NCBI GenBank assembly: GCA_963969495.1
Contig: OZ018321.1
Location: 188,819,485-188,883,484, forward strand
DNA: 64,000 nt
Direction: 5' to 3'
Source: Ceratothoa steindachneri
Taxonomy: Eukaryota; Arthropoda; Malacostraca; Isopoda; Cymothoidae
Each line of letters begins with the position of its first letter. The first letter of the stretch is position 1. The position numbers and the translations under genes were made by a program. Under the pieces are notes generated by a model. That model was not told the DNA's origin, did no database searches, and saw only the letters and a program-made list of their open reading frames with translations. Below are positions 34,827 to 46,079 of the stretch, in pieces.

Positions 34827-35582
34827 ATGCAGGAAAATCTTCGGAAGATTGGGGAGTGGTCGGACACGTGGCAAATGCCTTTTAATGCAAATAAATGCAA
34901 AGTGATGCATATAGGCCACCGAAACCCCCAATCTCATTATATCCTTAAGGGCACTGCTCTTGAATCTACCGACACTGAGAAGTACTTGGGTGGAACTATA
35001 ACTAGTGATCTCAAGTTCTCGAGGCAGTGTATTAAGGCGGAGGAGAAAGCCCAAAGGATGCTAGGTTATATAAAGCGCCAGTTCGGATATCGGAACAAGG
35101 AAATAGTACTCTGTTTATACAATGCACTTGTCCGACCGCACCTGGAGTATGCCGTACAATTTTGGAGTCCTTCATTTCGAAAGGACATCGCGAGATTGGA
35201 ACACGTGCAAGCCAGGGCAACTAAACTGATTCCCTCTATCAGACATAAAAGTTATGAGGATAGATTGAGGGAAATAGATTTGTTCTCGTTGGAAACCAGT
35301 AAACTGCGTGGTCATCTCATCGAAGTTTTCAAAATACTTCGAGGGTTCGACAATGTTGACTGCAGGGATATCTTCAGCATTAATAAGAGCAGAACAAGAA
35401 ATCACGGCTTCAAACTTGAGCTGAAGCGTTACAACCGCGATCTGTGTGGGAAATATTTCACGTACAGTATCTGCGGTAGCTGGAACGCACTTCCGATGGA
35501 GGTTGTCAACAGCAATTCTGTTGACCAGTTCACGACAAGACTAGACAAAGTCTTGAAAAATGGCCGTTTAGGGAGGTCGTAA
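34827..35582 (+). pseudogene. RT thumb and C-terminal region of LINE L2
   Basis: 251-codon open stretch. Contains WQMPFNANKCKVMHIGH (palm after the active site), GYIKRQFGYRNKEIVLCLYN, RPHLEYAVQFWSPSFRKD, KSYEDRLREIDLFSLE, RNHGFKLELKRYNRDLCG and the natural C-terminus DQFTTRLDKVLKNGRLGRS. This gives the family's true C-terminus, which L1 loses to a premature stop. The first ATG is internal. Confidence 0.87.
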
Positions 35583-35622
35583 GGCAATTGAGTGGGGATG
35601 TGCCCACTCGACAGCTAGTCCA

Positions 35623-35666
35623 AAGGTACCCTCATTGAATGGACCGTAAGGTCTTCTAGGGTACTT
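35623..35666 (+). promoter_or_regulatory. 3' stem-loop of LINE L2
   Basis: Same sequence as in L1: AAGGTACCCT pairs with AGGGTACTT, enclosing GGACC-GTAA-GGTC. It lies about 25 bp before the minisatellite. Confidence 0.75.
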
Positions 35667-35689
35667 ATTTTCATTGTTACTCATTGTTA

Positions 35690-38048
35690 CTATTATCTCC
35701 CTTTATGTCCTATCCCATCGTTTTATGTCATATTCTATCCCTTGATGACCTATACCCTCCTTTATGTCCTATTATCTCTCTTCATGTCCTATCTCATCAT
35801 TTTATGTCTTATTCTCTCTCTTTATGTCCTATTCCATGCCTTTATATTCTATACTATCCTTTTATCTCTTATCCAATACGTTTATCTCCTATTCTATCGT
35901 TTTATGTCCTATCTCAATCTAGTATGTCATATTCTATCCTTTAATGTCAAATCCCATCATTTTATGTCCTATTTATACCCTTTATAGCCTATCCAATCCT
36001 TTTATGTCCTATTCAATCCTTTTATGTCATATTCTCTCCCGTTTGTCCTATCCTTTTATGTCCTATTTCATCCTTTTATGAAATGCTCTATTCGTTTAAG
36101 ACGTATCCCATGCTTTTATGTGGTATTTTCTCGCTTGATGTCTTATCCCTTCCTTTTATTTCCTATTATCTATCATTATCTCCTATCTCATCATGTTATG
36201 CCCTATTCTCTCTTTATGTCCTATACCTTGCCCCTATGCTCCATACTCTCCTTTTATGTCCTATACCAACCCTTTATGTCCTATTATATCCATTTATGTC
36301 TTTTCTCATCATATTATATCCCTTAATGTCATATCCCAACTTTTTATCCCCTATTTTCTTCCCATAGCTACTATTCTAGCTTTTTTCTGTCCTATTCTAT
36401 TAGATTATCTCCAATTCTATCCCTTTATGTCGTATTATTTCTCTTTATGTATTATCCCATCCCTTTATGTCCTATTTTATTCTTATATGTCCTATGCAAT
36501 CCTTTTTTATCCTATTCTCTCCCTTTATGTTCTATCCCATCCTTTATGCCCTCTTCTCTCACTTTCTGTTCTATCCCATGCTATTATTTATTTTCTCTCC
36601 TTTTATCTCATATTATCTCTTTTTATGTCCTATTCTCCCATTCTTTTAGGGTCTATTCTCTCCCTTTATGTCATATCCTATCGTTTTAATTCCTTTTATC
36701 TTCCTTTATGTCCTACCCCATCATCTTATGTTCTATTCTATCTTTTTATGCCATATCCCAACCTTTTATTCCCTATTATCTCCTTTATGTCGTCTCGCAT
36801 CTTTATATGTCCTATTCTAACCCTTTATGTCCTATCTCATCGCTTTATGTCTTGTTGTCTCCTTTTATGTCCTAACCCTTCCTTTTATGCTCTTGCCCAT
36901 CTTTTATCTTCTATTCTCTCCCTTTATTTCCTATCAATCCTTCTATGCCCTATCCCATCCTTTTATGTCCTATTCCACCCTTTTATGTCCTATTTTATCC
37001 TTTAATGTCATATCACATCCTGTTAGGTCATATTCTCTTTCTTTATGTCCCCTCTCATCCATATATATCATAGTCTCTTCCTCTATATCCCATCCTAACC
37101 TTTTATGTCATATTCTATCCATTTATTTCCTACATTATCCTTTTATGTCCTATTCTCTCCCTCCACGTCCCATCACAGCCCTTTACGTCTTATCCCATCC
37201 TTTTATGTCTTATTCTCTCTCTTTATTTCCTATCCCACCCTTTTATGTCCTATTCCATCCTTATATGTCCTATTTTCTCCCTTGATGTCATCTCATATTT
37301 TTATGCTTTATTATCTCCCTTTATGTCCTAACCCATCCTTTTATGTACTATTCGTTCCTTCTATGTCCTCTTATCTTTTTATGTCCTATCCATCCCCTTA
37401 TGTCATACTACCTCCCTTTATCTCATATCAAATTCTTTTATGTCCTATCCCATCCTTTTATGTCATATTCTCTCCCTTCATTCCCTCTGTTATCATTAGG
37501 TCTTATTCTCTCTCTTTATGCCTTATCACATTATTTTATGTCCTATCCATCCTTTTATGTCCTATTCTCTCCATTTATGTTCTATCCCATCCTTTTATGT
37601 CCCATTCCTTCCTTTACGGCCTATCCAATCCTGTTATATCCTATTCTCTCCCTTTATGTCCTACCCATCCTTTTATTTCATTCTCTCCCTTTATTCCCTC
37701 CGTTATCATTAGGTCTTATTCTCTCTCTTTGTCTTATCCCATCATTTTATGTCCTATCAATCCATTTATGTTCTATCCCATCCTTTTATGTCCCATTCCT
37801 TCCTTTACGGCCTATCCAATCCTGTTATATCCTATTCTCTCCCTTTATGTCCTACCCATCCTTTTATTTCATTCTCTCCCTTTATTCCCTCCGTTATCAT
37901 TAGGTCTTATTCTCTCTCTTTGTCTTATCCCATCATTTTATGTCCTATCAATCCATTTATGTTCTATCCCATCCTTTTATGTCCCAGTCCTTCATTTACG
38001 TCCTATCCCATCCTTTCATGTCATATTCCATCCCTTTATGTCCTATTA
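35690..38048 (+). repeat. 2.36-kb minisatellite, 20-bp unit
   Basis: About 115 degenerate units around CCTTTTATGTCCTATCCCAT, alternating with a CTATTCTCTCC-ending form. The right third shows a higher-order duplication: the marker TCCCTCYGTTATCATTAGG recurs near 37482, 37695 and 37886, spacings of about 213 and 191 bp, differing by about one unit. Because 20 is not a multiple of 3 and the unit has few stops on the plus strand, all three forward frames stay open for long stretches (up to 314 codons); these are not genes. Confidence 0.95.
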
Positions 38049-39527
38049 AGCACAAAAATACTCATTTACCTCGCCATTTGCCTTTTATAACGATAAGGTC
38101 CTTCAGTCACAGTTCATCCCTGTTCAGAAAGACCACAAGTACTTATCCTATCAAACTCCTTCCATCCACACTTACCATACACAAGATTATCCAATTTTCC
38201 CACTGTCAGGCTTTCTTCCGTAAACGCTTTCACATAATCAATCTTATTTCGCAACTTTACTCTCGCCTACAAGGTATAAATTCTTAAAGTCTAAATTGTA
38301 AAATATTCATTACATTATGTGTAATAATTTGACTTACATGTAACCACTCAATTTGATTTAAGGTATTAATTATTAATATTAAAGTATTGAGCATTTCATT
38401 AAAAAATACGAAATTATGTTTTTTAATATATTAATTAAAAAAATAAAGATATTTTCCTAATAATCTTTTTTCTTTTTTTACAATCGAATTAAGGATAAAG
38501 AAATCGTATTATCTTTAGGCAAAACTGAAAATATTCAGCTTAATTATCTATCAACTGTGCATTTCAAAAATATTGATCTTTTCAGACCGTAAAGATAAGG
38601 CAGGGTTTGTTGGCTGTTTTAAAAACAATGGAAGACTAATTTCACTGCTGGAAGGGAATGGGCCTAACGAAAATTGGAATCCTTCCAATTTTGCAGTAAA
38701 TGAATCGAGAATCATTAAATAGAACATTCTTAAATTTTCGCTCAATATGTTTAGAAGGCCATTATCCGGTTCCAGCTTCACTTACCGGAACGCATATTTT
38801 AGGTGGTTTAACTGGTTGGATAAGCGAAATTTCTGCTCCTTTTTAGAAGAGGTTTTGATCTAAAATCACTCCACTGATCTCAATTATATTAGGATCTCCT
38901 TCACAACTGACACTTAAGTTAGTAGCGGCTGGCACTGAAAGCGTTTGAAATAGTGAGAGTGAACCAGGCCACGGAATGAAAGCGAAAATGTCCTTGGAAT
39001 AGATTTTTTTTTATTTCAGACAGCTGGAGTCGCCAAAAAGTTAAGATTTCAGGGTTGAACGATTTTATTCCCTTGTTTGCAGCGATGTCGTTAAAAGTCT
39101 AGGTCCATTAATTTAATAAACAGGCTTCCAAGCCTAAGTTTAGTGGCAAAGAGACTTTATTGCAGTTTAATGGTCTTTATGGCGGTATAACGATGTTTAT
39201 TATGGTATAGTGGTCAATGACAAAATGCGAACGTGAAGAAGGATGAAATGCCATTAATACAAGCTCCACCCATAAAAGTATTTAAAAAAAATTGATACGT
39301 TATGGCGTCTTTACGTCATAGCAACTTTCTTGAGTCAAGAAATTTAGAAGAAACTTTCAAATTTAGTAAACTCAAGAAAATACTTACATTATTGTATTCA
39401 AATCCATTTTATAGTTAAATTGTACAAATTCTTTCCAGTCTTCATAAGAATTGTATCATAAAAAGTGGAAATTTAGAATTTGAGTGTTCAACACGATGTT
39501 AAGGGTGGGAGAACTGACGAAATGATA
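38049..39527. other. No recognisable gene
   Basis: AT-rich sequence. Small open frames (38551-38781 minus, 76 codons) have no known motif. LINE L2's target element, the Tc1-type transposon, does not resume here. Confidence 0.55.
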
Positions 39528-40883
39528 AAGGGTGACCCCCTTAAAAACGGGCATGCGCACACGTTTTTTGATATATCCTTCATTCATTCATTAATCACCC
39601 TTACTTTGCAGGACATAACAGAAGCAACGCATGTGAACACAACTAGATCTCAATGGGAGCTCCAGAAAAGAATATCCTGCGTCAAACATTACTACAAGAC
39701 AGGCTCGTTAAAGAAAGTGCAGGACACTTTCGTGCATCAGTTCGAATGTGAAAAAGCCCCCTCCAAGAGCAGAATTTAGGACTGGGTGGACCACTTCGAG
39801 AACTATGGAACAGTCAAAAACCTCAATGCAGCCAGTGACAACCATCCAAGCCATTCAGGACGCCCCAGGAAGCGTACAGCTGAGTTGGTCGAGAGCGTAA
39901 GAGAGTGGTCAGTTCAGCAGAGTCCAAAAACGCCCTGTGCGCAAGTGAAGTCAGTCCCTCGGTATATCCCGTGAGACTTGCAGGGGAGTGCTAGTGAGGG
40001 ATGTATAGGCCTACTTATACAGAATACAGACAAAGTGACCCTTACAGCCTCAGGCAAGGATCAGAGAAAGAGTATGGCAGTCAAGATACTGGAGAAGATT
40101 CAGGTGGCCCCAACTTTCCTTAACCTCCTTTGGACCTCAGATGAATCTCACTTTCATCTTGAAGGAAAGGTAAACTCGAAGACAAATTTCTTATGGGGAA
40201 CCTCCAGACCAAATGAGGTAGCCACCAAGCCCCTACACTCCCCTAAGTACATGGTATGGACTGCAATCTCAGCCAGAGGCATCATTGGGCCATTCTTCGA
40301 GGAATCTGGCGCGACAGTGACAGTCACCAAGGAGCGGTATATGGAGATCCTTAAAACCTCCAAGAGGGAGGTACAGACTCTGTTCCTCTCGTTTATGGGA
40401 AAGTTATAGTTCCACCAAGATGAAGCAAGCTCTTACACCTCAAACCTGTCCCGAGATTGGCTGAAAGAGAACTTTGGTAGCCGTGTGATCAGTCTCAAGA
40501 CTAATTTTGAGTGGGCACCTCACAGCCCAGACCTTAGCCCCCCAATTTCTTTCTCTGGGCTACCTTAAAGACAGAGTGTACGCAGGAAGACCCAGAACCA
40601 TCACGGAACTCAAGGAAGGCATCAGGTAGGAGATCAGAGCCATTAGTCGGTCGGTTTGTAAGGACGTCATGGACAACTTTGTGCTGCGCCTCAAGAAATG
40701 CACAGAGCTAAATGGAGGTCATCTCGAACACGTGTTCTAAAATAAAGAAGAAAAGTCAAAGACGTTTGTAAACACAATAAACTAGTTGTCACCAAAGTTT
40801 CATTCAATCCTCGCCGAAAATTAAGAAATGAGGCCTATCGAAAGTTGGGGCCCGTTTTTTTGGGGGGGGAGGGATGCACCCTG
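39528..40883 (+). mobile_element. Tc1/mariner-superfamily element (about DD41D), 1.36 kb
   Basis: Flanked by TA (39526-39527 and 40884-40885). Inverted ends: left AAGGGTGACCCCC...AAAAACGGGC and reversed right CAGGGTGCATCCC...AAAAAAACGGGC. A second, truncated copy lies at 33839-34228. Length and TA flanks fit the superfamily. Spacing between the last two catalytic positions is about 41 residues, unlike the other transposons in the window. Confidence 0.85.
39600..40740 (+). pseudogene. Transposase of the DD41D-like element
   Basis: N-terminal HTH: CVKHYYKTGSLKKVQDTF, then after a TAG (39777) DWVDHFENYGTVKNLNA and SGRPRKRTAEL. Catalytic part: LLWTSDESHFHLEG (first D, near 40140), NFLWGTSRPNEV, VWTAISARGIIGPFF, then after a stop at 40407 FHQDEASSYTS (second D) and WAPHSPDLSP. 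The third acidic residue expected right after SPDLSPL is lost; a one-base loss near 40545 shifts the frame and the new text reads QFLSLGYLKDRVYAG. The C-terminal TITELKEGIR follows. Clearly inactive. Confidence 0.85.
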
Positions 40884-41027
40884 TAAAAGAAAATAGAAGC
40901 GTGACAAATGGTGTATGGCAGGACATACTTTCGCGAATGACTGAAAGAATGCAATTTAAATTCTTGGATAAAAATTAAGTTGATAACAAACCAGGAAAAA
41001 TGAGAATATGTATTTATTATTATTGTA

Positions 41028-42474
41028 CAAGTTATGGCCAAAAGTTTTGAGACTCCCTTATTTTTAATATGCTTGTTTCATAATTTGAAGATGAACAAAT
41101 ACAAATTTCAAGCCTAAACCCAATTTAGTAATAAATAAAGTCAATTGATGCGGTTAGTCGATATTTACAATGATGTCCCTTGTTCTTCGAGACAGTTACA
41201 GATCGTTTTGACATTTGGAAACAAAATTTGTGATATCTTTACTGATAATAGTTCCACTTGTGTTCAATATGCACACGTAACTGCTCACAATTATGTAGGT
41301 AGTTTATGTTTAGCAATCGAGTTTAATTATTGCCCACAAATTTTCTATTCATTTAAAATCTGGCGACTTCTCGGACCAAGGTTCCAAAAGTTTGATCTCA
41401 TTATCAGCCAAGAACATTGTTATTGCTTTTGCTTTGTAACAAGGTGCGCCATCATGCTAAAAATACAGGTCATCACCAAATTGATCCTGAATTGTTGGGA
41501 AAAGTGCTGATGCAGCACTTTTTGATACAATTTTGAACTGATGGCAATGTTCTTGGGCAAAGAAGTTAGTGCTCTAGTTACGTTAGATGAGAAGCAGTCC
41601 CAGACATGGAGAGAATCTGGAATTTTCACCGTGAGTATGACACAGGCAGGACTCGTGAAAGCGCTCCCCTTTTCTCATCCAGAAGCTCCAAACAAGCTGA
41701 CTGAATATCACTTTGCCACAGTCTTCAAAAGTTCATTCTTTATATTTCCTACAAAAGCGGAGCCTATCCGTAATGTTATTCTCAGTGAGATGAGGCGTCT
41801 TCGCAGCTTTTCCCGACTCCAGACATTTGTCTATAAGTCTCTGCCACGCTGTGCGCGCTGAAACATTCACACCTGCTTCTTTCCAATCGTGAACAAGCTT
41901 TGCTCAACCTGATCCTTGAGCTGAGCCCTTACTAGGTGTTCTTGCCGTTCATTTGAAGCTCTTGGGTGTCCAGAACACTCATTCAGAGGAGTGTAACCAA
42001 TGTTTTTAAAGTCATCAATGATTCTAAAGATGGTGCACCTTGATACAATACCCTTAGAGACTATCTATTTGCATTTCAGGGCACTTTGGGGCAGAGCAAC
42101 AATAGTTGCACGCTTTCCTTTACAAAGAACCATTTTTTTAATCAAAAAGGATTCGAACATTTATTTTTACAAAAAATATTACGAAATCGATTATAGGTAA
42201 TTACACATAATTCATTTACCACATATTTGTCATCATTTTAGTCTTTTGATGGAATAACAAAGTTCCAAGGACTAACTCTCCCCCTACAGGCCAAGTCCAG
42301 CGTGCTATTTGGGATTTAGTGAAGGAATGCAGTTTTTTCTTATTATTTTTTAAATGCTGACTTTTTAATAAAGGTGCAATAATTTAAATATCAGAAATAA
42401 TTATTACTATCGCGTAAATTTTAAAAACGAATGAAAAAAATGTATATTAATTTCGAAACCTTTAGCTATGACTG
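41028..42474 (-). mobile_element. Tc1-like transposon, 1.45 kb, both ends visible
   Basis: TA flanks at 41026-41027 and 42475-42476. Left end CAAGTTATGGCCAAAAG, continuing TTTTGAGA; reversed right end CAGTCATAGCTAAAGG, continuing TTTCGAAA. They align with one indel. The transposase reads on the minus strand between them. Confidence 0.85.
41050..42140 (-). pseudogene. Tc1-like transposase, decayed
   Basis: Minus strand, from the right: a segment with DDFKNIGYTPLNECSGHPRAS (HTH/GRPR-like, near 41980), RREKLRRRLISLRITL, SLFGASG near 41690, then the best block (41629-41420): HVWDCFSSNVTRALTSLPKN, LYQKVLHQHFSQQF and CIFSMMAHLVTK, corresponding to the FQHDGAPCHKAK box with its catalytic D lost. 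Stops and shifts throughout. Remaining C-terminal text is barely readable. Confidence 0.8.
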
Positions 42475-43000
42475 TATGGTCAGTTTCCATTAACGAACCT
42501 TATAAATTCTCGATATGTACTTGTAAGACGTATTTGCAAGTTTTCTAGATCTTTTTTAAGGCGTTTATCTGGAGGCCAACAGTAGGGTGGTCCAAAAATA
42601 TATGCAACAAATTTAAATTAGTTGGAAATTATGCTCTACGATGTTAAAAGAGCTGATGCAAAATATTGACTAAATTGGTAAATATTTAGAGGTCGCTATG
42701 TGTCTCCATATTTTTAAATTTCAGTCAAAATATTGGAACCTTTTAAGAGTAGGCATTTATTGGTTGTTACTTATATACTATCATATATTTGTCATTGATA
42801 ACTCATTCCTTATGAATTACAATAATTCGCAAAAAAAATCAAGATATTGCATTATCTGAAAAGTGGAATGACATTTACATACTCGGCGTATGATGCAATA
42901 ATAATTGTTGTTTCAGCTTGTTGATTTCTGAGCCCATTTGTAAAGTGATGACGCAATAATGCCCCCTCATTTCAAATTGTGATGCAATCGCACCATTTCC

Positions 43001-43036
43001 TATATAAGTCAGCGAGGATTGATTAATTGTTCATTT
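43001..43036 (+). promoter_or_regulatory. TATA box and initiator of the hAT-like gene
   Basis: TATATAAG at 43001-43008 is followed, about 30 bp on, by TCATTTG (43031-43037), close to the arthropod initiator TCAKTY. Spacing is that of a focused RNA polymerase II promoter. A GTAAGT splice donor follows at 43116, and a TTTCAG acceptor at 43448-43453 sits 3 bp before the ATG, giving a non-coding first exon of about 84 bp. Confidence 0.65.
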
Positions 43037-43226
43037 GTAGTTTGAAGTTTAACAGTTGACGTAATACAAGTAAATACAAGTGCTGGTTTATGCAAGTGTA
43101 TATATAATTATTTAGGTAAGTAATATACTTTGTTTATTCAGTGCATTGATAATTTGCAGTTTTTTATCAATATCAGACTTACTTAAAGAATATATACTTT
43201 ATGTTCATATTTCAATTCATAAAATA

Positions 43227-43259
<33 letters not shown>

Positions 43260-43453
43260 TTATGCATGATTGCCGTATTTTTTTACAAACACAGGAGCCT
43301 ATTTATTTATTTCAAATGAAAGCTTATTCTTTCATGAATATTGAATATTTAGATATTTTAGAGTATAAAAAAAAATATCTTCTAAGTATAACTAAATGGA
43401 GGGGAACCTTGAGCTCACTCAGTTACAATAAATTTTTATCTCTGTTGTTTCAG

Positions 43454-45684
43454 ATTATGACTGGAAGTACTCGTTCATCTGCGGCAGTCTGGCTTTTAGG
43501 ACATCCTACTAGGGAGCTTTCATATGCAAGACTACCAGTATGTGGTGATGTGCTTCTTGTTGTTCAGTACCACCATCAAGTGGATTCGATGACTTTGGCA
43601 CAAAGTTACAACCTCGCTTGCAAAAAGTCATAAAAGTATGGGAAAGAGCCCGAATTCCCACACTGCGAATAGACTCTTGCGTTAGGAAACTCTCAAGGTT
43701 GTATGAAGAATACCTTTCTTTGAAGAAGAACCGCAAAACCGAACTGTACTCGTGTAGAATGAATGAGCGTATTTTCAAATCTACTCTTTCAAAAATTTTT
43801 GACATAGCTTCAAAAAATGCTTTAAATGTGGTAAAAAATGAAGAAGACCGCCAATTTCTGTTGATGCAGAGAGAAAACATTTTCTCCTGCAGTATGTCGT
43901 ACCCTGATAAGATTACTTCAGCCAAGGAATCCCGCAAAAGATATTGACATGAGAAGACTTTACAATACAAAGAAAAAGTATATACTTCTAAAAATCAAGC
44001 AGAGGCTGCTGCTCATGCAGATTTCAAGTCATCATCCTCTGAAGGAGAAAGTTTAATTGCGACAGACAAAGAGTTTTGTCCACCTTCTTCAACTAGAAAA
44101 AAGAATGCACAATGTAGTCCTTTAAATTCATAAAAATATCTTTACAATTTCAGGTGTGGCTGCTATTCTTTATTGTGCAGATATCACGGAAAAGCAACAA
44201 TGGTTGCTGGATCAATAGCACAAGCCTTGGGTCAGGATATTGCAGCTATGACACTTTCCAGGAGTTATATACGACGTTCCAGAAAGCAAGTCAGAGAGGC
44301 AACATACAATGAAGACAAAGCTTCGTTGTCTGTTGAAGGACCGATCCTTCTTCCCTGGGATGGAAAACTACTACCTGCTATTAATGGGGCAAAGGAAACA
44401 GTAGAACGAATTGCAATAATACTTTCTGTAAATGAAATGGAAAAACTTCTTGGTGTGCCGAAAATAACACGAACAACAGGAGAAGAACAGGCTATGGCAT
44501 GCATTTCATCAATTAATGACTGGAATCTTCGTGACGAAGTTCAAGGCCTTGTATTTGACACAACTGCATCAAATACAGGCCTACAAAAAGGAGCTTGTAC
44601 CATAATTGAGAAAGTATTAGGAAGGGAGCGTGTTTGGATTGCGTGACTTCATCATATTTTAGAAATTATGTTGTCAGGTGCTTGCAATATTTTACTTGGG
44701 CCTACAAGTGGGCCAAAGAGGAGTCTCTTTGAACGTTTTAAAGAACAATGGTCTTCACTTAAAAAGGATTCTTCTTTAGAGGCGGATAGCAGTTTATTCG
44801 TCAATCCAGTAATGCATAATCTTCGTGGAGAAATGATCCCATATTTTCAGGAAGCTTTGAAATCTCGTCAGTTGCGTGACGATTATGAATAATTGCTGCG
44901 ACTCAGTCTCATCTTTCTTGGGGGCATTGATGAGACAGAAGTTAAATTAAGAGCCCCAGGAGTGACTCATCATGCACGTTGGAGGGCTAAGGTTAGATAT
45001 GTCCTGAAAATATACTTGTTTAAGTATCAAGTGAAACTAACGGAACGTGAAAAGGCCAATATTACAAAGTGCTCTCTTTTTATTGCTTTGGTCTACTCGC
45101 GTTTTTGGAATGAAGCACATTTTGGAACTAATGCTCCTTTAAATGACATTTTGCTTCTTAAAACTTTGCAAAAGTACCCAAATCAGACAATATCTAAAGA
45201 AGCAACCACAGCCCTTCACAGACACCTTTGGTATCTTGGAAAACATCTTGCTGGTCTTGCATTTTTCGATCATAGAATTAATGCTGAGACCAAACAGAAG
45301 ATGGTCTCCAATCTCCAACGTAATGAAAACACCAAAGTTGTTCGCCGATTGAATCTTACAAAAAACATCGAGGATTTGGACTTGCATGAACTGGTAATGC
45401 AAAAAACTAAGCTAATCTTCAGTCTCCTAATGAAAGTTGGATACAAGTTTGCAGAGGATACATTCCTGAAGACTAACCCAAGTTCTTGGGAAGAGAATAC
45501 TTGCTTTCAAGAATTTCAACGTCGAGCGATTAACTTAATGGTTGTTAACAATCCAGCAGAAAGAGGTATTGCACTTATCAAATCGTATAATACATCTCTA
45601 ACAAAAGATGAAGAACAGAAACAGTTGCTTCTCAGACTTGTGGCAAAACTCACAAAAATTTTCCCTCATGCTCAAAAGGATTAA
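43454..45684 (+). pseudogene. Divergent hAT-like transposase gene with 5' leader intron
   Basis: Starts at ATG 43457 (MTGSTRSSAAVWLLGHPTRE), three bases after a splice acceptor. The N-terminal part (WERARIPTLRID, LYEEYLSLKKNRK, DIASKNAL) is followed by a serine/acidic linker. Core motifs: ILLPWDGKLLPAING (likely first acidic residue, near 44345), GLVFDTTASNTGLQKGAC (second, near 44550), then WIA and LHHILEIML, where a cysteine/histidine block is expected. C-terminus: AINLMVVNNPAERGIALI and KIFPHAQKD. hAT transposases share the order D, D, C-x-x-H, ...AER. Lesions: frameshift near 43617, stops at 43945, 44131, 44644 and 44890. I recall relatives in cnidarians and arthropods but no settled family name. 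Confidence 0.7.
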
Positions 45685-45811
45685 TGTTTAATCAGCAATT
45701 TTAGTTATAATTTGTGTCAAAAAAGAAATCATTTGCCATTTAACTATTTTCTTTCCACTTTAATTTAAATATTTTTAAAAAAAGTGTCTTTCAACACCAA
45801 GATCTGTTTCA

Positions 45812-45817
45812 AATAAA
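45812..45817 (+). terminator. Poly(A) signal AATAAA
   Basis: AATAAA about 130 bp after the hAT-like stop codon; consistent with the 3' end of that transcript. Confidence 0.55.
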
Positions 45818-45879
45818 CTAGTATTTGCAAAGACTGTTCATTTCTATCCCCAAAATTAATTTACCAGCAGACTAATAAG

Positions 45880-45951
45880 TTAAGATCCATATAGCGACCA
45901 GTAAATATTGTTCGATTAAGGTCCATATAGCGACCAGTAAATATTGTTCGA
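45880..45951. repeat. 36-bp direct duplication at the element's right end
   Basis: Two adjacent 36-bp units differing at one base (TTAAGATCC versus TTAAGGTCC at their start). Each carries the inverse of the left-end GGTCGCTAT motif and the partial palindrome GGTC-CATATAGC-GACC. Confidence 0.85.
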
Positions 45952-46079
45952 TTAAGGCAAACACAACCCCTGAACGTATTAATAAGGCAATTTAAAGGCT
46001 AGTTTAATATTTAAAAACAAAAAAACCCGAAGCTACAAGAAAAGAGATGAACCCCTCAAAATCAGGATTATAAAACAAA

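Larger units (their letters stand above)
34229..35690 (+). mobile_element. LINE copy L2 (CR1/L2-type), 5'-truncated
   Basis: Starts at GTTCCTAGAGAGTGGCGTG, equivalent to 62614 in copy L4, and runs to a full 3' end. RT blocks: PIFKKGDRGQLSNYRPISLTS, QHGFRRQRSCLTN, VVYLDFQKAFDKVPQ. The active-site box is damaged (FAYDT followed by a stop, near 34775). A one-base loss after TCTGTCCTGGGA (near 34705) shifts the frame and is also present in L4. The 3' end has the hairpin and two copies of CATTGTTACT, then enters the 20-bp minisatellite. Confidence 0.92.
42680..45951 (+). mobile_element. Candidate hAT-like element with subterminal inverted repeats
   Basis: A transposase-like gene (43.0-45.7 kb) is bracketed by AATATTTAGAGGTCGCTATG at 42681-42700 and, inverted, by two copies of CATATAGCGACCAGTAAATA (45888 and 45924). 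About 18 of 22 bases match between sides. The true termini and target duplication were not identified, so the limits are approximate. A nearby GGGTGGTCCAAAAATATAT (about 42585) may be the outer left end. Confidence 0.55.

Noticed and set aside
36193..38049. Long forward open frames (up to 314 codons) encoding SFYVLSHPFM-like periodic text
   Set aside because: Generated by the 20-bp minisatellite; all three frames are open at once and the peptide period is exactly 20 residues.
44114..44155. Second intron in the hAT-like gene (GTAGTCC to TTTCAG)
   Set aside because: The acceptor looks good but the donor is weak and joining there does not keep the reading frame.
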